The translations under genes were made by a program, and so were the position numbers. The notes beneath the pieces are model-generated. The model worked only from the letters and a program-made list of their open reading frames with translations. It searched no databases and was not told the origin of the DNA. Below are positions 50,162-57,996 of a stretch of DNA of 64,000 bases, piece by piece. The first letter of the stretch is position 1. Every line of letters begins with the position of its first letter. The stretch comes from VBDM01 sp035317085 (lineage in GTDB: Bacteria > Pseudomonadota > Gammaproteobacteria > Burkholderiales > SG8-39): positions 13,352 through 77,351 of the forward strand of contig DATHHS010000216.1 of assembly GCA_035317085.1 (NCBI GenBank). Reading direction: 5' to 3'.

Positions 50162-51136
50162 ATGTCGGATCTGAGCAACTGGGCGTTTCCGCCCGAGATG
50201 CAACCCAATGCCGAGGACGCCCGCTTCGATCTCGAAGCGGCGCTGGACTCGATGGTCCTGTTGCGTGCCGAAGTCCCCGAAGATGCATTCACTGCCGGCA
50301 TACTTGGCACGGAACGGGTCGGCAACGGCGTCGTCATTCGCGATGACGGACTGGTTCTTACCATAGGCTATCTGGTCACCGAAGCGACAAGCCTGTGGCT
50401 GAATACGAACAGGGGCAACGCCGTTCAGGGTCACGCGATCGCCTATGACCAGCCGACCGGACTCGGACTGGTGCAGGCTTTGGGAAAGCTGGATGTCCCG
50501 GCGCTCGCGCGCGGCACTTCCTCGTCATGCAGCGTCGGCGATAAAGTGGTGGTGGCAGGTCACGGCGGCCGCAGGCACGCGCTCAACGCAAAGCTCATCG
50601 CCAAGCGCGAATTCGCGGGTTACTGGGAATACGTTCTCGATGAAGCGCTCTTCACCGCCCCGGCGCATCCGCACTGGAGCGGCACTGCCTTGATCGGCTC
50701 GGAAGGACGGTTGCTGGGCATAGGCTCGTTGATGGTTCAGGAGGAAATGAGCGGCCGCACCGTGCAGGGAAACATGATGGTGCCTATAGATCTCCTCGAG
50801 CCCATCCTCGACGACATGCTCAAGCTCGGCCGGGCGAAGCGTCCGGTGCGCCCCTGGCTCGGTCTCTATGCGACCGAAGTCAAAGGTCACGTCGTGATTT
50901 CGGGCCTTGCGGGCGGCGGACCGGCGGAACGCGCCGGGGTGCAGGTGGGCGACATCATGATCGAAGTCGCGGGGAACCGGGTCGGAGGGCTTGCCGATCT
51001 GTTCCGAAAAATCTGGGCTATCGGCCCGGCAGGTGTCGAAGTGCCTCTCACCCTGGTGCGCGAGGGTTCGGTCTCGCGCGTCACTGCGTCCTCCACGGAC
51101 CGCCAGGCCTTGCTGAAGAAACCGTCCCTGCACTAA
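50162..51136 (+). CDS. DegP/S1C-type protein with PDZ domain, catalytic triad apparently lost
   Basis: 324 residues. A trypsin-like S1C domain (about residues 20-215) is followed by a PDZ domain (PVRPWLGLYATEVKGHVVISGLAGGGPAERAGVQVGDIMIEVAG). In active DegP relatives the His is in TNAHVV, the Asp in D-L-A and the Ser in GNSGGP. Here the matching segments are LTIGYLV (Tyr70 for His), TGLGLV (Gly100 for Asp) and HWSGTALIG (Ser173 kept, Asn-Ser-Gly-Gly-Pro changed). No signal peptide is seen. It is probably a non-proteolytic binding or chaperone protein. It stands alone and is divergent from the previous gene. Confidence 0.85.
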   Translation: MSDLSNWAFPPEMQPNAEDARFDLEAALDSMVLLRAEVPEDAFTAGILGTERVGNGVVIRDDGLVLTIGYLVTEATSLWLNTNRGNAVQGHAIAYDQPTGLGLVQALGKLDVPALARGTSSSCSVGDKVVVAGHGGRRHALNAKLIAKREFAGYWEYVLDEALFTAPAHPHWSGTALIGSEGRLLGIGSLMVQEEMSGRTVQGNMMVPIDLLEPILDDMLKLGRAKRPVRPWLGLYATEVKGHVVISGLAGGGPAERAGVQVGDIMIEVAGNRVGGLADLFRKIWAIGPAGVEVPLTLVREGSVSRVTASSTDRQALLKKPSLH

Positions 51137-51200
51137 AGCCGGGGCGGCGGAGAGTTTCGAAGGCGGTGCAGCGCGTTCCGGCCGGAGCGCGCCTCCCGAT

Positions 51201-52100
51201 TTATTTCTTCTGCGGCAGGAGCCCCTTGTACACGATCTCGACGAACGCGTCGGTCTTCCTGAACTTGCCCCATTCCTCGTCGAATTCGCGCGCGGGTTTC
51301 GCTGCGAGCACCTGCTCCAGAGTTTTGCCCGACTTCGCCATCGGCTCGATCCTTCCGACGACGGTCGAGATCATCTTGCGATAGGCGAGCACGTCTTTCT
51401 TGCTCGAGAGCCCGCCGTGACCGGGGATGACCTTGGTGTTGTCGTCGAGCAAGCCCAGCAGAATGTCGGTCGCGCGGATCACGCCTTTCACCGAGCCGCC
51501 GCTTTCCGGGTCGATGAACGGATAGCGATAGGAGGCGAAAACGTCGCCGGTGTGGACCACGTTCGCCTTGCGGAACTGCACGTAGGAGTCGCCGTCGGTA
51601 TGCGCGGGCGGCAGGTGGTGCGCGGTGACGTCGTCGCCGTTCAGATGAAGCGTCGCGCTGTCGCTGAAGGTAATGACGGGCAAGGCCACCTTCGGGGCGG
51701 GTGCATAGTTCTGCTTCAGCATCTGGATCACGCCGCCGGTGGACAGGCGCTTGTAGACGTTGTCTTGAGCGACCAGGATGACGCCTGCCTTCCCCATGTT
51801 CTCGTTGCCGCCGGTGTGATCGCCGTGCCAGTGCGTGTTGATCAGGAAACGGACCGGTTTGTCCGAGATTTCCTTCACTGCGGCGAGAATCTTCGGCGTG
51901 AGCGGCGCGTACTGGTCGTCGATCAGGAACACCCCGTCCTCGCCCGCCGACACCCCGATGTTGCCGCCTTCGCCTTCCAGCATGTAGACGCCGTCGGCGA
52001 CCTTGGTGGTCTTGATCTGTACAGCGTCGAAATTGCGCTGCTGTGCCTGAGCACCGAAACTCAGAGCTGCAGCTGCCAACACGATCAGTTCTTTTTTCAT
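51201..52100 (-). CDS. Secreted metallo-beta-lactamase-fold hydrolase
   Basis: 299 residues from ATG 52100 with GGAGGCAGC upstream. The signal peptide is MKKELIVLAAAALSFGAQAQ. Zinc ligands: NTHWHGDHTGG (H-x-H-x-D-H), His in PPAHTDGDSYV, Asp in VVHTGDVFASY and His in VIPGHGG. This pattern suits the subclass of periplasmic MBL-fold enzymes such as quinoprotein relay or B3-like hydrolases; the substrate is not clear. The gene is translationally coupled (ATGA) to the glutaredoxin-DinB gene upstream, which suggests a shared redox or thiol-related role. Confidence 0.9.
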   Translation of the reverse strand: MKKELIVLAAAALSFGAQAQQRNFDAVQIKTTKVADGVYMLEGEGGNIGVSAGEDGVFLIDDQYAPLTPKILAAVKEISDKPVRFLINTHWHGDHTGGNENMGKAGVILVAQDNVYKRLSTGGVIQMLKQNYAPAPKVALPVITFSDSATLHLNGDDVTAHHLPPAHTDGDSYVQFRKANVVHTGDVFASYRYPFIDPESGGSVKGVIRATDILLGLLDDNTKVIPGHGGLSSKKDVLAYRKMISTVVGRIEPMAKSGKTLEQVLAAKPAREFDEEWGKFRKTDAFVEIVYKGLLPQKK

Positions 52101-52879
52101 GCTGCCTCCTTTTCGTCGTCCCAAGCCTTGTCGGGCAGCGGCAGCCCGGCGAGGTCTTGCGCAGTGAGCCTGCGGTCGGGTTCGATTTTCAGCGTATCGA
52201 GTATCAGCATCAGCTGGCGCGTGTGCTGGGTCGGGTGCCAGGTGGTGCGCTCGAGCACCACGTGCATCGGGTGGCGGCCGAAGTAAGTGCTCATCTCACT
52301 CGAGCAGGAACGGTCCGAGAGACCCGCCCACCATTCGTTGACGCGCGCGAGCACGCCCTCGCCGAATCGGGCGATGCTCTCCCCGGTGCGCAGATCCGGG
52401 CCCGGTGCTTCCATGATGCGTTCGTAAGTGAGCTCGCGGCCGTCGCGCATCGATTCGAGGAAGCCCTCGGGGATACGGAACACGTGGTGCGCGAGAATGC
52501 GGATCGGCCGGTTGCGATTGCGGAACGGCTTTTCCAGCCACTCGGCCGGGATCTGCCTGACGTATCTCGCCGCGGCGGGCAGCACGATGTTGAGCTTGCC
52601 GATCAGTTCCTCGGGACTCAGGCGCTCCTGCAGCTTCACCTTCAGGTCGAGGAACTTGATGACGTCGGTGAGCGTCTGCGCGAAGACGAATTGGTCGCCG
52701 CGCGAGACGATGGGCACGCTGCGCGCGCCGAGCTTGCGCAGTTCTTCCATTCCGGCGGGATTGCCGTGCACGTTGATCGACTCGTAGTCGACCCCGCTTT
52801 TCGTAAGGAACTCTTTGGTCCTCAGGCAACTCGTGCACCCGGGTTGCCAGAAGACTTTGACTCTTTCGGCTGCAAGCAT
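52097..52879 (-). CDS. Glutaredoxin-DinB domain fusion protein
   Basis: 260 residues from ATG 52879. Residues 1-85 are a glutaredoxin-like domain: VKVFWQPGCTSCLRTKEFL with CTSC at 15-18, and RSVPIVSRGDQFVFAQ with the cis-Pro. Residues about 110-245 are a DinB/DUF664-like four-helix bundle with His residues in RILAHHVFRIPEGF and HPTQHTRQLMLIL that could bind metal, as in mycothiol- or bacillithiol-dependent transferases. The fusion suggests a thiol-dependent transferase or reductase. It has no signal peptide and is coupled to the MBL-fold gene by an ATGA overlap. Confidence 0.87.
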   Translation of the reverse strand: MLAAERVKVFWQPGCTSCLRTKEFLTKSGVDYESINVHGNPAGMEELRKLGARSVPIVSRGDQFVFAQTLTDVIKFLDLKVKLQERLSPEELIGKLNIVLPAAARYVRQIPAEWLEKPFRNRNRPIRILAHHVFRIPEGFLESMRDGRELTYERIMEAPGPDLRTGESIARFGEGVLARVNEWWAGLSDRSCSSEMSTYFGRHPMHVVLERTTWHPTQHTRQLMLILDTLKIEPDRRLTAQDLAGLPLPDKAWDDEKEAA

Positions 52880-53042
52880 ATGGAAGCTCCCTGATTGGAC
52901 CGGCGGGCCTGGTAACCGTCCCTCCGCAGTAAACACGAGGATAACTCGCAAATTCCAACAAATCTATCCCTGACCGGGACGGCCATTCCGAGTTCCGGGC
53001 CGGTATGCGAGAATCGCCCGAACACTTGGGGGAGGGCGCTTG

Positions 53043-53999
53043 ATGAAGCGATGGGTTCTCGCTTTGGTAACTGCAGCGGCCGCCAGCGCTTTCGCCCAGG
53101 ATTTTCCGAGCCGCACCGTAAAGATCGTCGTTCCCTGGCCGCCGAGCGGCAACGTCGACATCACGGCACGCACTGTCGCGCCGGCTTTTTCTGACGCCCT
53201 CGGCCAGCAGGTCATCGTCGAGAACCTCGCCGGTGCCGGCGGGCGAATCGGCACCACGGCGGTGGCCAAGGCCAGTGCCGACGGGTACACGCTCCTGCTC
53301 GGGTCGAGCGGCACCATGACCTCGGGTCCCGCGGTGTTCAAGAACATCAGCTACGATCCCTTGAAGGATTTCGTCGCGATCGGGGCGATCCAGTCGGTGC
53401 CGATCGTGCTGACGGTGGCCCCCAAGACGCCGGTCTCGAGCTACAAGGAATTCGTTGCCCTCGCGAACGCGAAACCCGGACAGCTCAGCATCGCCTCCGC
53501 GGGCAGCGGTTCGTCCAACCATCTGGCGATCGAGCTGTTGATGCGCCAGGCGAACCTGAAGCTTCTGCACATTCCCTACAAGGGCAGCGGCCCGGCGATC
53601 ATCGATCTCCTGGGCAGCCAGGTCGAGTCCATGATGGACCAGCTCACCGCATCGATAGAGCACATACGAAGCGGGCGCCTGAGGGCGCTCGCGGTCAGCT
53701 CGAAAACGCGCTCTGCGCTGCTGCCGAACGTGCCGACACTCGATGAACTCGGGGTGACAGGCTACGAGGCGATCACCTTCACCGGCATATTCACGCCCTC
53801 CGGTGTCCCCGGAGCCGCCGCGGACAAGCTCCATGCCGCTTTGCGCCGCGCGCTCTCGAACGAAACCGTGCGCGAGCGCTACCGCTCGATGGGCGTGGAC
53901 GTCATGGACATGAGCCGCGCCGAGTTTGCCGCCTACGTGCGCGCCGATCTGGAGAAATGGCGGACCATCGCGCGCGAGGGCAACATCGTGGTGGAATGA
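53043..53999 (+). CDS. Bug-family periplasmic solute receptor (tripartite tricarboxylate transporter type), copy 1
   Basis: 318 residues from ATG 53043; TTG one codon earlier is possible. Signal peptide MKRWVLALVTAAAASAFAQ. The mature protein has the Bug pattern: FPSRTVKIVVPWPPSGNVDI, VIVENLAGAGGRIGTTAVAKA, GYTLLLGSSGT, and HIPYKGSGPAIIDLLGSQV. Bug (TctC) receptors bind carboxylates and deliver them to TctA/TctB membrane proteins. Neither TctA nor TctB is in the window. The stop overlaps the next gene (ATGA). An aspartate typical of the ligand site in many Bugs lies in VDITART. Confidence 0.95.
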   Translation: MKRWVLALVTAAAASAFAQDFPSRTVKIVVPWPPSGNVDITARTVAPAFSDALGQQVIVENLAGAGGRIGTTAVAKASADGYTLLLGSSGTMTSGPAVFKNISYDPLKDFVAIGAIQSVPIVLTVAPKTPVSSYKEFVALANAKPGQLSIASAGSGSSNHLAIELLMRQANLKLLHIPYKGSGPAIIDLLGSQVESMMDQLTASIEHIRSGRLRALAVSSKTRSALLPNVPTLDELGVTGYEAITFTGIFTPSGVPGAAADKLHAALRRALSNETVRERYRSMGVDVMDMSRAEFAAYVRADLEKWRTIAREGNIVVE

Positions 54000-54991
54000 G
54001 CGCCACCGCCATGTCTTGCCGCGTGCTTCTGTCGGCATTCGCCGTGCTGGCTGCGGCCGCCGGCGCCGCCGAGCCGGCCACGGTTCGCGTCAACAGCTTC
54101 CCCAACGCCAAAGCGCTACCCCTGCACGCAGGGCTCGCGAAGGGCTTTTTCGCGAAGCACGATCTCGCGTTGCAGCTTTCCTTTACCGAAAACTCCACGA
54201 AGCAGCGCGAAGGCCTTGCCGCCGGCGAGTTCGACCTCGTGCACTCCGCGGTGGACAACGCCGTGGCCATGGTCGAGGCGGCGAAGAAGGACGTGGTCAT
54301 CGTCACCGGCGGCGACAGCGGCATGAACGAGTTTTTCGTCCAGGCTGATGTACGTTCGTTCGCCGATCTGCGCGGGCGCACGCTGGTCGTCGATGCGCCA
54401 AACACGGCCTACGCGATCCAGGCGAAGAAGATCCTGCTCAGGCACGGCCTCAAGGACGGCACCGATTATTCGGTGATTCCCGTGGGGCGCGGCGAGCTGC
54501 GCCTGAAAGCGATGGCCGGGAACCGGGACTATGCCGCCGCGATACTGAATCTTCCGTTTACCATTCAGGCTGAGCAGCTGGGCATGAAGAGCCTGGGAAA
54601 TACGGTGGACCTTCTCGGACCCTATCAGGCGAACGGCGCGTTTGCGCTGCGCGCCTGGGTCAGGTCGAACGGCCCGCTGCTCGAGCGTTATATCGCCGCC
54701 TACGTCGAGTCGCTGCGCTGGGTGAGGCGGCCCGAGAACCAGGCGGAATGCGTGACGATTCTCATGGACAAGCTGAAAATCTCCCGCGAAGTCGCCGAGC
54801 GCAGCTACCGCTTGCTGGTCGATCCGGTCCGCGGTTTCACTCCGGATGCGGCCTTCGACATGGAGGGATTCAGAAACCTTCTCGCGCTGCGCGCCGAGAT
54901 CGAAGGCGGCGGCGCCGCACCGTCTCCCGAAAAATACCTCGACCTTTCGTACTACCGGCGCGCGATCGGCACGCTTGGAGGCGGCGGATGA
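53996..54991 (+). CDS. SsuA/THI5-like ABC substrate-binding protein
   Basis: 331 residues from ATG 53996, overlapping the previous stop. The signal-like N-terminus is SCRVLLSAFAVLAAAAGAAEP. The NMT1/SsuA fold is visible in ALPLHAGLAKGFFAKHDLAL, LAAGEFDLVHSAVDNAVAMVEA and LRGRTLVVDAPNTAYAIQAKKIL. Such proteins bind sulfonates, nitrate, thiamine precursors or aromatic acids for ABC import. No ATPase or permease gene is nearby. Its place between two Bug receptors, coupled at both ends, suggests the three proteins serve the same compound class. Confidence 0.92.
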   Translation: MSATAMSCRVLLSAFAVLAAAAGAAEPATVRVNSFPNAKALPLHAGLAKGFFAKHDLALQLSFTENSTKQREGLAAGEFDLVHSAVDNAVAMVEAAKKDVVIVTGGDSGMNEFFVQADVRSFADLRGRTLVVDAPNTAYAIQAKKILLRHGLKDGTDYSVIPVGRGELRLKAMAGNRDYAAAILNLPFTIQAEQLGMKSLGNTVDLLGPYQANGAFALRAWVRSNGPLLERYIAAYVESLRWVRRPENQAECVTILMDKLKISREVAERSYRLLVDPVRGFTPDAAFDMEGFRNLLALRAEIEGGGAAPSPEKYLDLSYYRRAIGTLGGGG

Positions 54992-55968
54992 ACCCGCGGC
55001 GCGCCCCATGGATCAGCGCTTCGATCTGCCTGATGCTCGTCCTCGGTCCGGGCGCAATTCACGCGCAGGACTACCCGAGCGGCCCGATGCGCATCATCGT
55101 TCCGTTCCAGGCCGGAGGTTCTACCGATGTCATGGCGCGCATCATGGCGCAGAAGCTCAAGGATCGGTTCGGGCAGTCAGTCGTCGTGGAGAACCGTGCC
55201 GGCGCCAATGGAACCATAGGCGCGGCCGTCGTGGCGAAATCGGCGTCCGACGGACACACCCTGCTGCTGGTGCAGTCCGGATTCGTTTCGAATCCGATCC
55301 TGATGCACAACTTGCCGTACGACCAGGCGCGCGAGCTCGCCCCGGTGTCGAACCTCGCCTCCGGCCCTATGGTGCTCGTCGTCAATCCGTCCTTGCCGGC
55401 GAGATCGGTGAAGGAACTGATCGCGCTCGCCCGATCGCGGCGCGGCGAGCTGAATTTCGGATCGCCGGGCAACGGCTCGCTCTCCGACCTGTGCGCGGAG
55501 CTGTTCGATGTGATGGCCGGGGTGAAGATGACCCACGTGCCCTACAAGGGATCCGGCGGAGCGCTGGCCGACGTGCTGGCCGGCCGTGTGCCGGTGTACT
55601 ACATGAACCTGATGCTCGCGCTTCCCTACCTCAAGGACGGGCGCCTGCGCGCGCTCGGCGTCACGACCTCCCGGCGTTCCCCGATCACGCCGGAAATTCC
55701 CACGATAGACGAGACGGGACTGCCGGGCTACGAGCTCACCACCTGGTACGGCCTGTTCGCGCAAGGGGCGACCCCGCGCGGCGTGGTCGTCAAGCTTCAG
55801 CAGGAAGTCGCGCGCATTCTCGACCAGGCCGATATGAAGGAGCGGATCGCGGCGGACGGCATGACCGTGGTCGCCAGCACGCCCGAACAATTCGCGCAGT
55901 TCCTCGCTCTCGAAACCGCCAAATACGCGCGCATCATCGCGGCCGCGGGGATCAAGGCGATCGACTAG
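54988..55968 (+). CDS. Bug-family periplasmic solute receptor, copy 2
   Basis: 326 residues from ATG 54988, overlapping the SsuA-like stop (ATGA). Signal peptide MNPRRAPWISASICLMLVLG with cleavage likely after IHAQ. Bug motifs: YPSGPMRIIVPFQAGGSTDV, VVVENRAGANGTIGAAVVAK, GHTLLLVQSG, LNFGSPGNGSLSDLCAELF and THVPYKGSGGALADVLAG. It is clearly different in sequence from copy 1, so it is not a recent duplicate. Ligand unknown. The convergent PhnD-rhodanese gene ends 33 bases away. Confidence 0.95.
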   Translation: MNPRRAPWISASICLMLVLGPGAIHAQDYPSGPMRIIVPFQAGGSTDVMARIMAQKLKDRFGQSVVVENRAGANGTIGAAVVAKSASDGHTLLLVQSGFVSNPILMHNLPYDQARELAPVSNLASGPMVLVVNPSLPARSVKELIALARSRRGELNFGSPGNGSLSDLCAELFDVMAGVKMTHVPYKGSGGALADVLAGRVPVYYMNLMLALPYLKDGRLRALGVTTSRRSPITPEIPTIDETGLPGYELTTWYGLFAQGATPRGVVVKLQQEVARILDQADMKERIAADGMTVVASTPEQFAQFLALETAKYARIIAAAGIKAID

Positions 55969-56001
55969 GAACGCTCTCTGCCTTGGGGCGACTGGCTTCG
56001 C

Positions 56002-57225
56002 TCACTCCATCGGCAGATTTTTCGCTTTCCAGTCCGGGAAACCGCCGCGGTACCAATACACGTTCCGGTAGCCCATGTTTTGCGCCCACACCGAAGCCTT
56101 GTAGCTTTTCCAGCACTCACCTCCGTTGCAAGCGAAGATCATGGGCGCGTCCTTGTCCTTGACCGTCTCGGCGAGCTTGAACTGGTCCTGGGCGGCGTCG
56201 TAACCGACTTCCTTCTTGCTTTTCTCCGCATAGGTCAGTGGAAGCGCGCCCTTGATGTGCTTCTCCTTGTATTCCTGCTCGATGCGCACGTCGTACAGGG
56301 GCACTCCCTTGCTCATCAGATCCTGCACGTCTTCGGCAGTGATCATCTTGATGCCGGGCAGCACCATCGGCGTGAAATAGCCCAGCGTCGAAACGTAACG
56401 GTAGTCCTCCTCCGTCGCCGGTTTGATATCGACGATACCCACGCTCGCCAACTGCGCGAAAGCGGGACGCTTGGGATTGGGCGAGAGCAGCGCGTCCCGG
56501 ATCTTCTGCTTCACGCCCTTGTCGAGCGCCGCATTCAATGCAATGCCGATGCTCGGGACCGACTTGGTTTCATGAATCACGCGGCCCTTGTTCGCGGACA
56601 GCCACTTCTCGGCGACGCGGTATTCCACGACCGCGACATCAATCGTGCCCATTCCCAGGGCGTACAGCACCACGTCGTGAGAGCTGAAATTCCTGATCTG
56701 CTGGAAATAGGCCTTGAGCTGAAGTCCCCTGGCGTTGAAGTCGCCCAGCGCGAGGTAGGCCGCCAGCGAATCGGCGCTGGGGAGCCCGAGACGCTTGCCC
56801 CTGGCGTCTTCCAGCACCTTGATCGTGCTCGCCTCGGACACCACGAACACCATCTTCTCGCTGCTTGAAAATGTCGCCAGCGGCTCGTACCCGTAGCGAA
56901 GCGCGCTGCCGATGATGTGCGCCGGCCCGACAAGGATGTCGACGCTGGCGGTGCGTGTGCGCTGCAATTCCGCGCTCATGTTGCGCGAGTACCCGACCTT
57001 GATCTGGGTTCCCGCTACGGCCGACAGGTAACTCGCCAGCGGCGCATAGTTTTCCAGGACATCCGCGATGCGCTGTTCCTCGCTTGCTTCCTGGGTGACG
57101 CTCATCGCCAGCGCCGCCCTGCTATTTACCGTTCCCTGGGCCTGGTTTGAGGCCGCATAGGCCGGGCCGCCGGAATAAAGAAGGTTGAATAGGAAAAATC
57201 CGCTCAAAACAATGAAACTGCGCAT
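56002..57225 (-). CDS. PhnD-like periplasmic binding protein fused to a rhodanese domain
   Basis: 407 residues from ATG 57225; a GTG two codons earlier is possible. The signal peptide is MRSFIVLSGFFLFNLLYSGG with cleavage near AYA. Residues about 40-285 are a PhnD/phosphonate-type binding domain (NYAPLASYLSAVAGTQIKVGY, VDILVGPAHIIGSALRYGYEP, RGKRLGLPSADSLAAYLALG). Residues about 300-407 are a rhodanese domain (PLYDVRIEQEYKEKHIKGALP, then MIFACNGGECWKSYKASVWA with two Cys in the active loop). A periplasmic oxyanion sensor or receptor joined to a sulfurtransferase is unusual. It stands alone. Confidence 0.9.
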   Translation of the reverse strand: MRSFIVLSGFFLFNLLYSGGPAYAASNQAQGTVNSRAALAMSVTQEASEEQRIADVLENYAPLASYLSAVAGTQIKVGYSRNMSAELQRTRTASVDILVGPAHIIGSALRYGYEPLATFSSSEKMVFVVSEASTIKVLEDARGKRLGLPSADSLAAYLALGDFNARGLQLKAYFQQIRNFSSHDVVLYALGMGTIDVAVVEYRVAEKWLSANKGRVIHETKSVPSIGIALNAALDKGVKQKIRDALLSPNPKRPAFAQLASVGIVDIKPATEEDYRYVSTLGYFTPMVLPGIKMITAEDVQDLMSKGVPLYDVRIEQEYKEKHIKGALPLTYAEKSKKEVGYDAAQDQFKLAETVKDKDAPMIFACNGGECWKSYKASVWAQNMGYRNVYWYRGGFPDWKAKNLPME

Positions 57226-57375
57226 GACCACTTCTCCCGGGTTTTACTGCGTCGAGTTCAGTCGCCAAAGTGATACGCAAGACCGATGCCCGGGGCGCCC
57301 GACGTGGAAGAACGAGACCTAATAGGTCATTCGGATCATAAGCGCCCGCTAAGGACGCAGATACATCACCGGGGC

Positions 57376-57996
57376 TTAGACGAGTTGTGTCTTCGTATCA
57401 GCGACTTCGACCGAGCGTCGACCAAGCGCGCGGCCGAACAGCCAAGCCAAGGCATACAAAGCGGCCAGGGGATCGATCAAATAGTCCCACAGGTTGCGCG
57501 ACTCGTACGCTCCGGCAAGATACGCGAGCGTCGCCGAAAGAACGACAAGCACGACGAGATACCGCCGCCGTTGCCATGCCGCCAGCGTGACGAACAACAA
57601 AGCCGTGACGAATCCGATCGAGCCATAACCGAGCGCGTATGGATCAAACGGCGTCAGCCCCAGCGCAAAGGGGTAGAGGAACGCAGCGGCGACCGCAAGG
57701 ATCCAACAAAGCGCGCGCCGATCCGCCTGTCCGATCACCGTCCTCCCGATGAGTTGCCTGACGCAAGCCCCGCCGGCCAGAACGAGCGTGGGGATGCTCA
57801 AGTCGCCGATGGCGCCACGAACGTAAGCGGTAATCGAGAGATCACCCAAGGGAACGAGCAATGCGAGGGCAGCAGCCAACATCACCGCATGGCGAACCCG
57901 GACCGGCAGACGCTGCAGGCGGAGCACGGTCGCGATCAAGGCAAGGCTGAAAAGCGCGCAGCCGGACAGGCCGAAGACAGCGTTCACGGAACTCAA
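57376..57996 (-). CDS. Polytopic membrane protein of unknown function
   Basis: 206 residues from TTG 57996, which overlaps the sialidase-like stop (TTGA) and has GGAG eight bases upstream; GTG 57987 is the alternative. About six hydrophobic helices are visible (VFGLSGCALFSLALIATVL, AVMLAAALALLVPLG, CWILAVAAAFLYPFALGL, IGFVTALLFVTLAAW, LVVLVVLSATLAYLAGAY, PLAALYALAWLFG). No family is recognised. It is third in the LtaS-like, sialidase-like, membrane-protein operon, so a role in envelope glycan handling is a reasonable inference only. Confidence 0.72.
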   Translation of the reverse strand: MSSVNAVFGLSGCALFSLALIATVLRLQRLPVRVRHAVMLAAALALLVPLGDLSITAYVRGAIGDLSIPTLVLAGGACVRQLIGRTVIGQADRRALCWILAVAAAFLYPFALGLTPFDPYALGYGSIGFVTALLFVTLAAWQRRRYLVVLVVLSATLAYLAGAYESRNLWDYLIDPLAALYALAWLFGRALGRRSVEVADTKTQLV

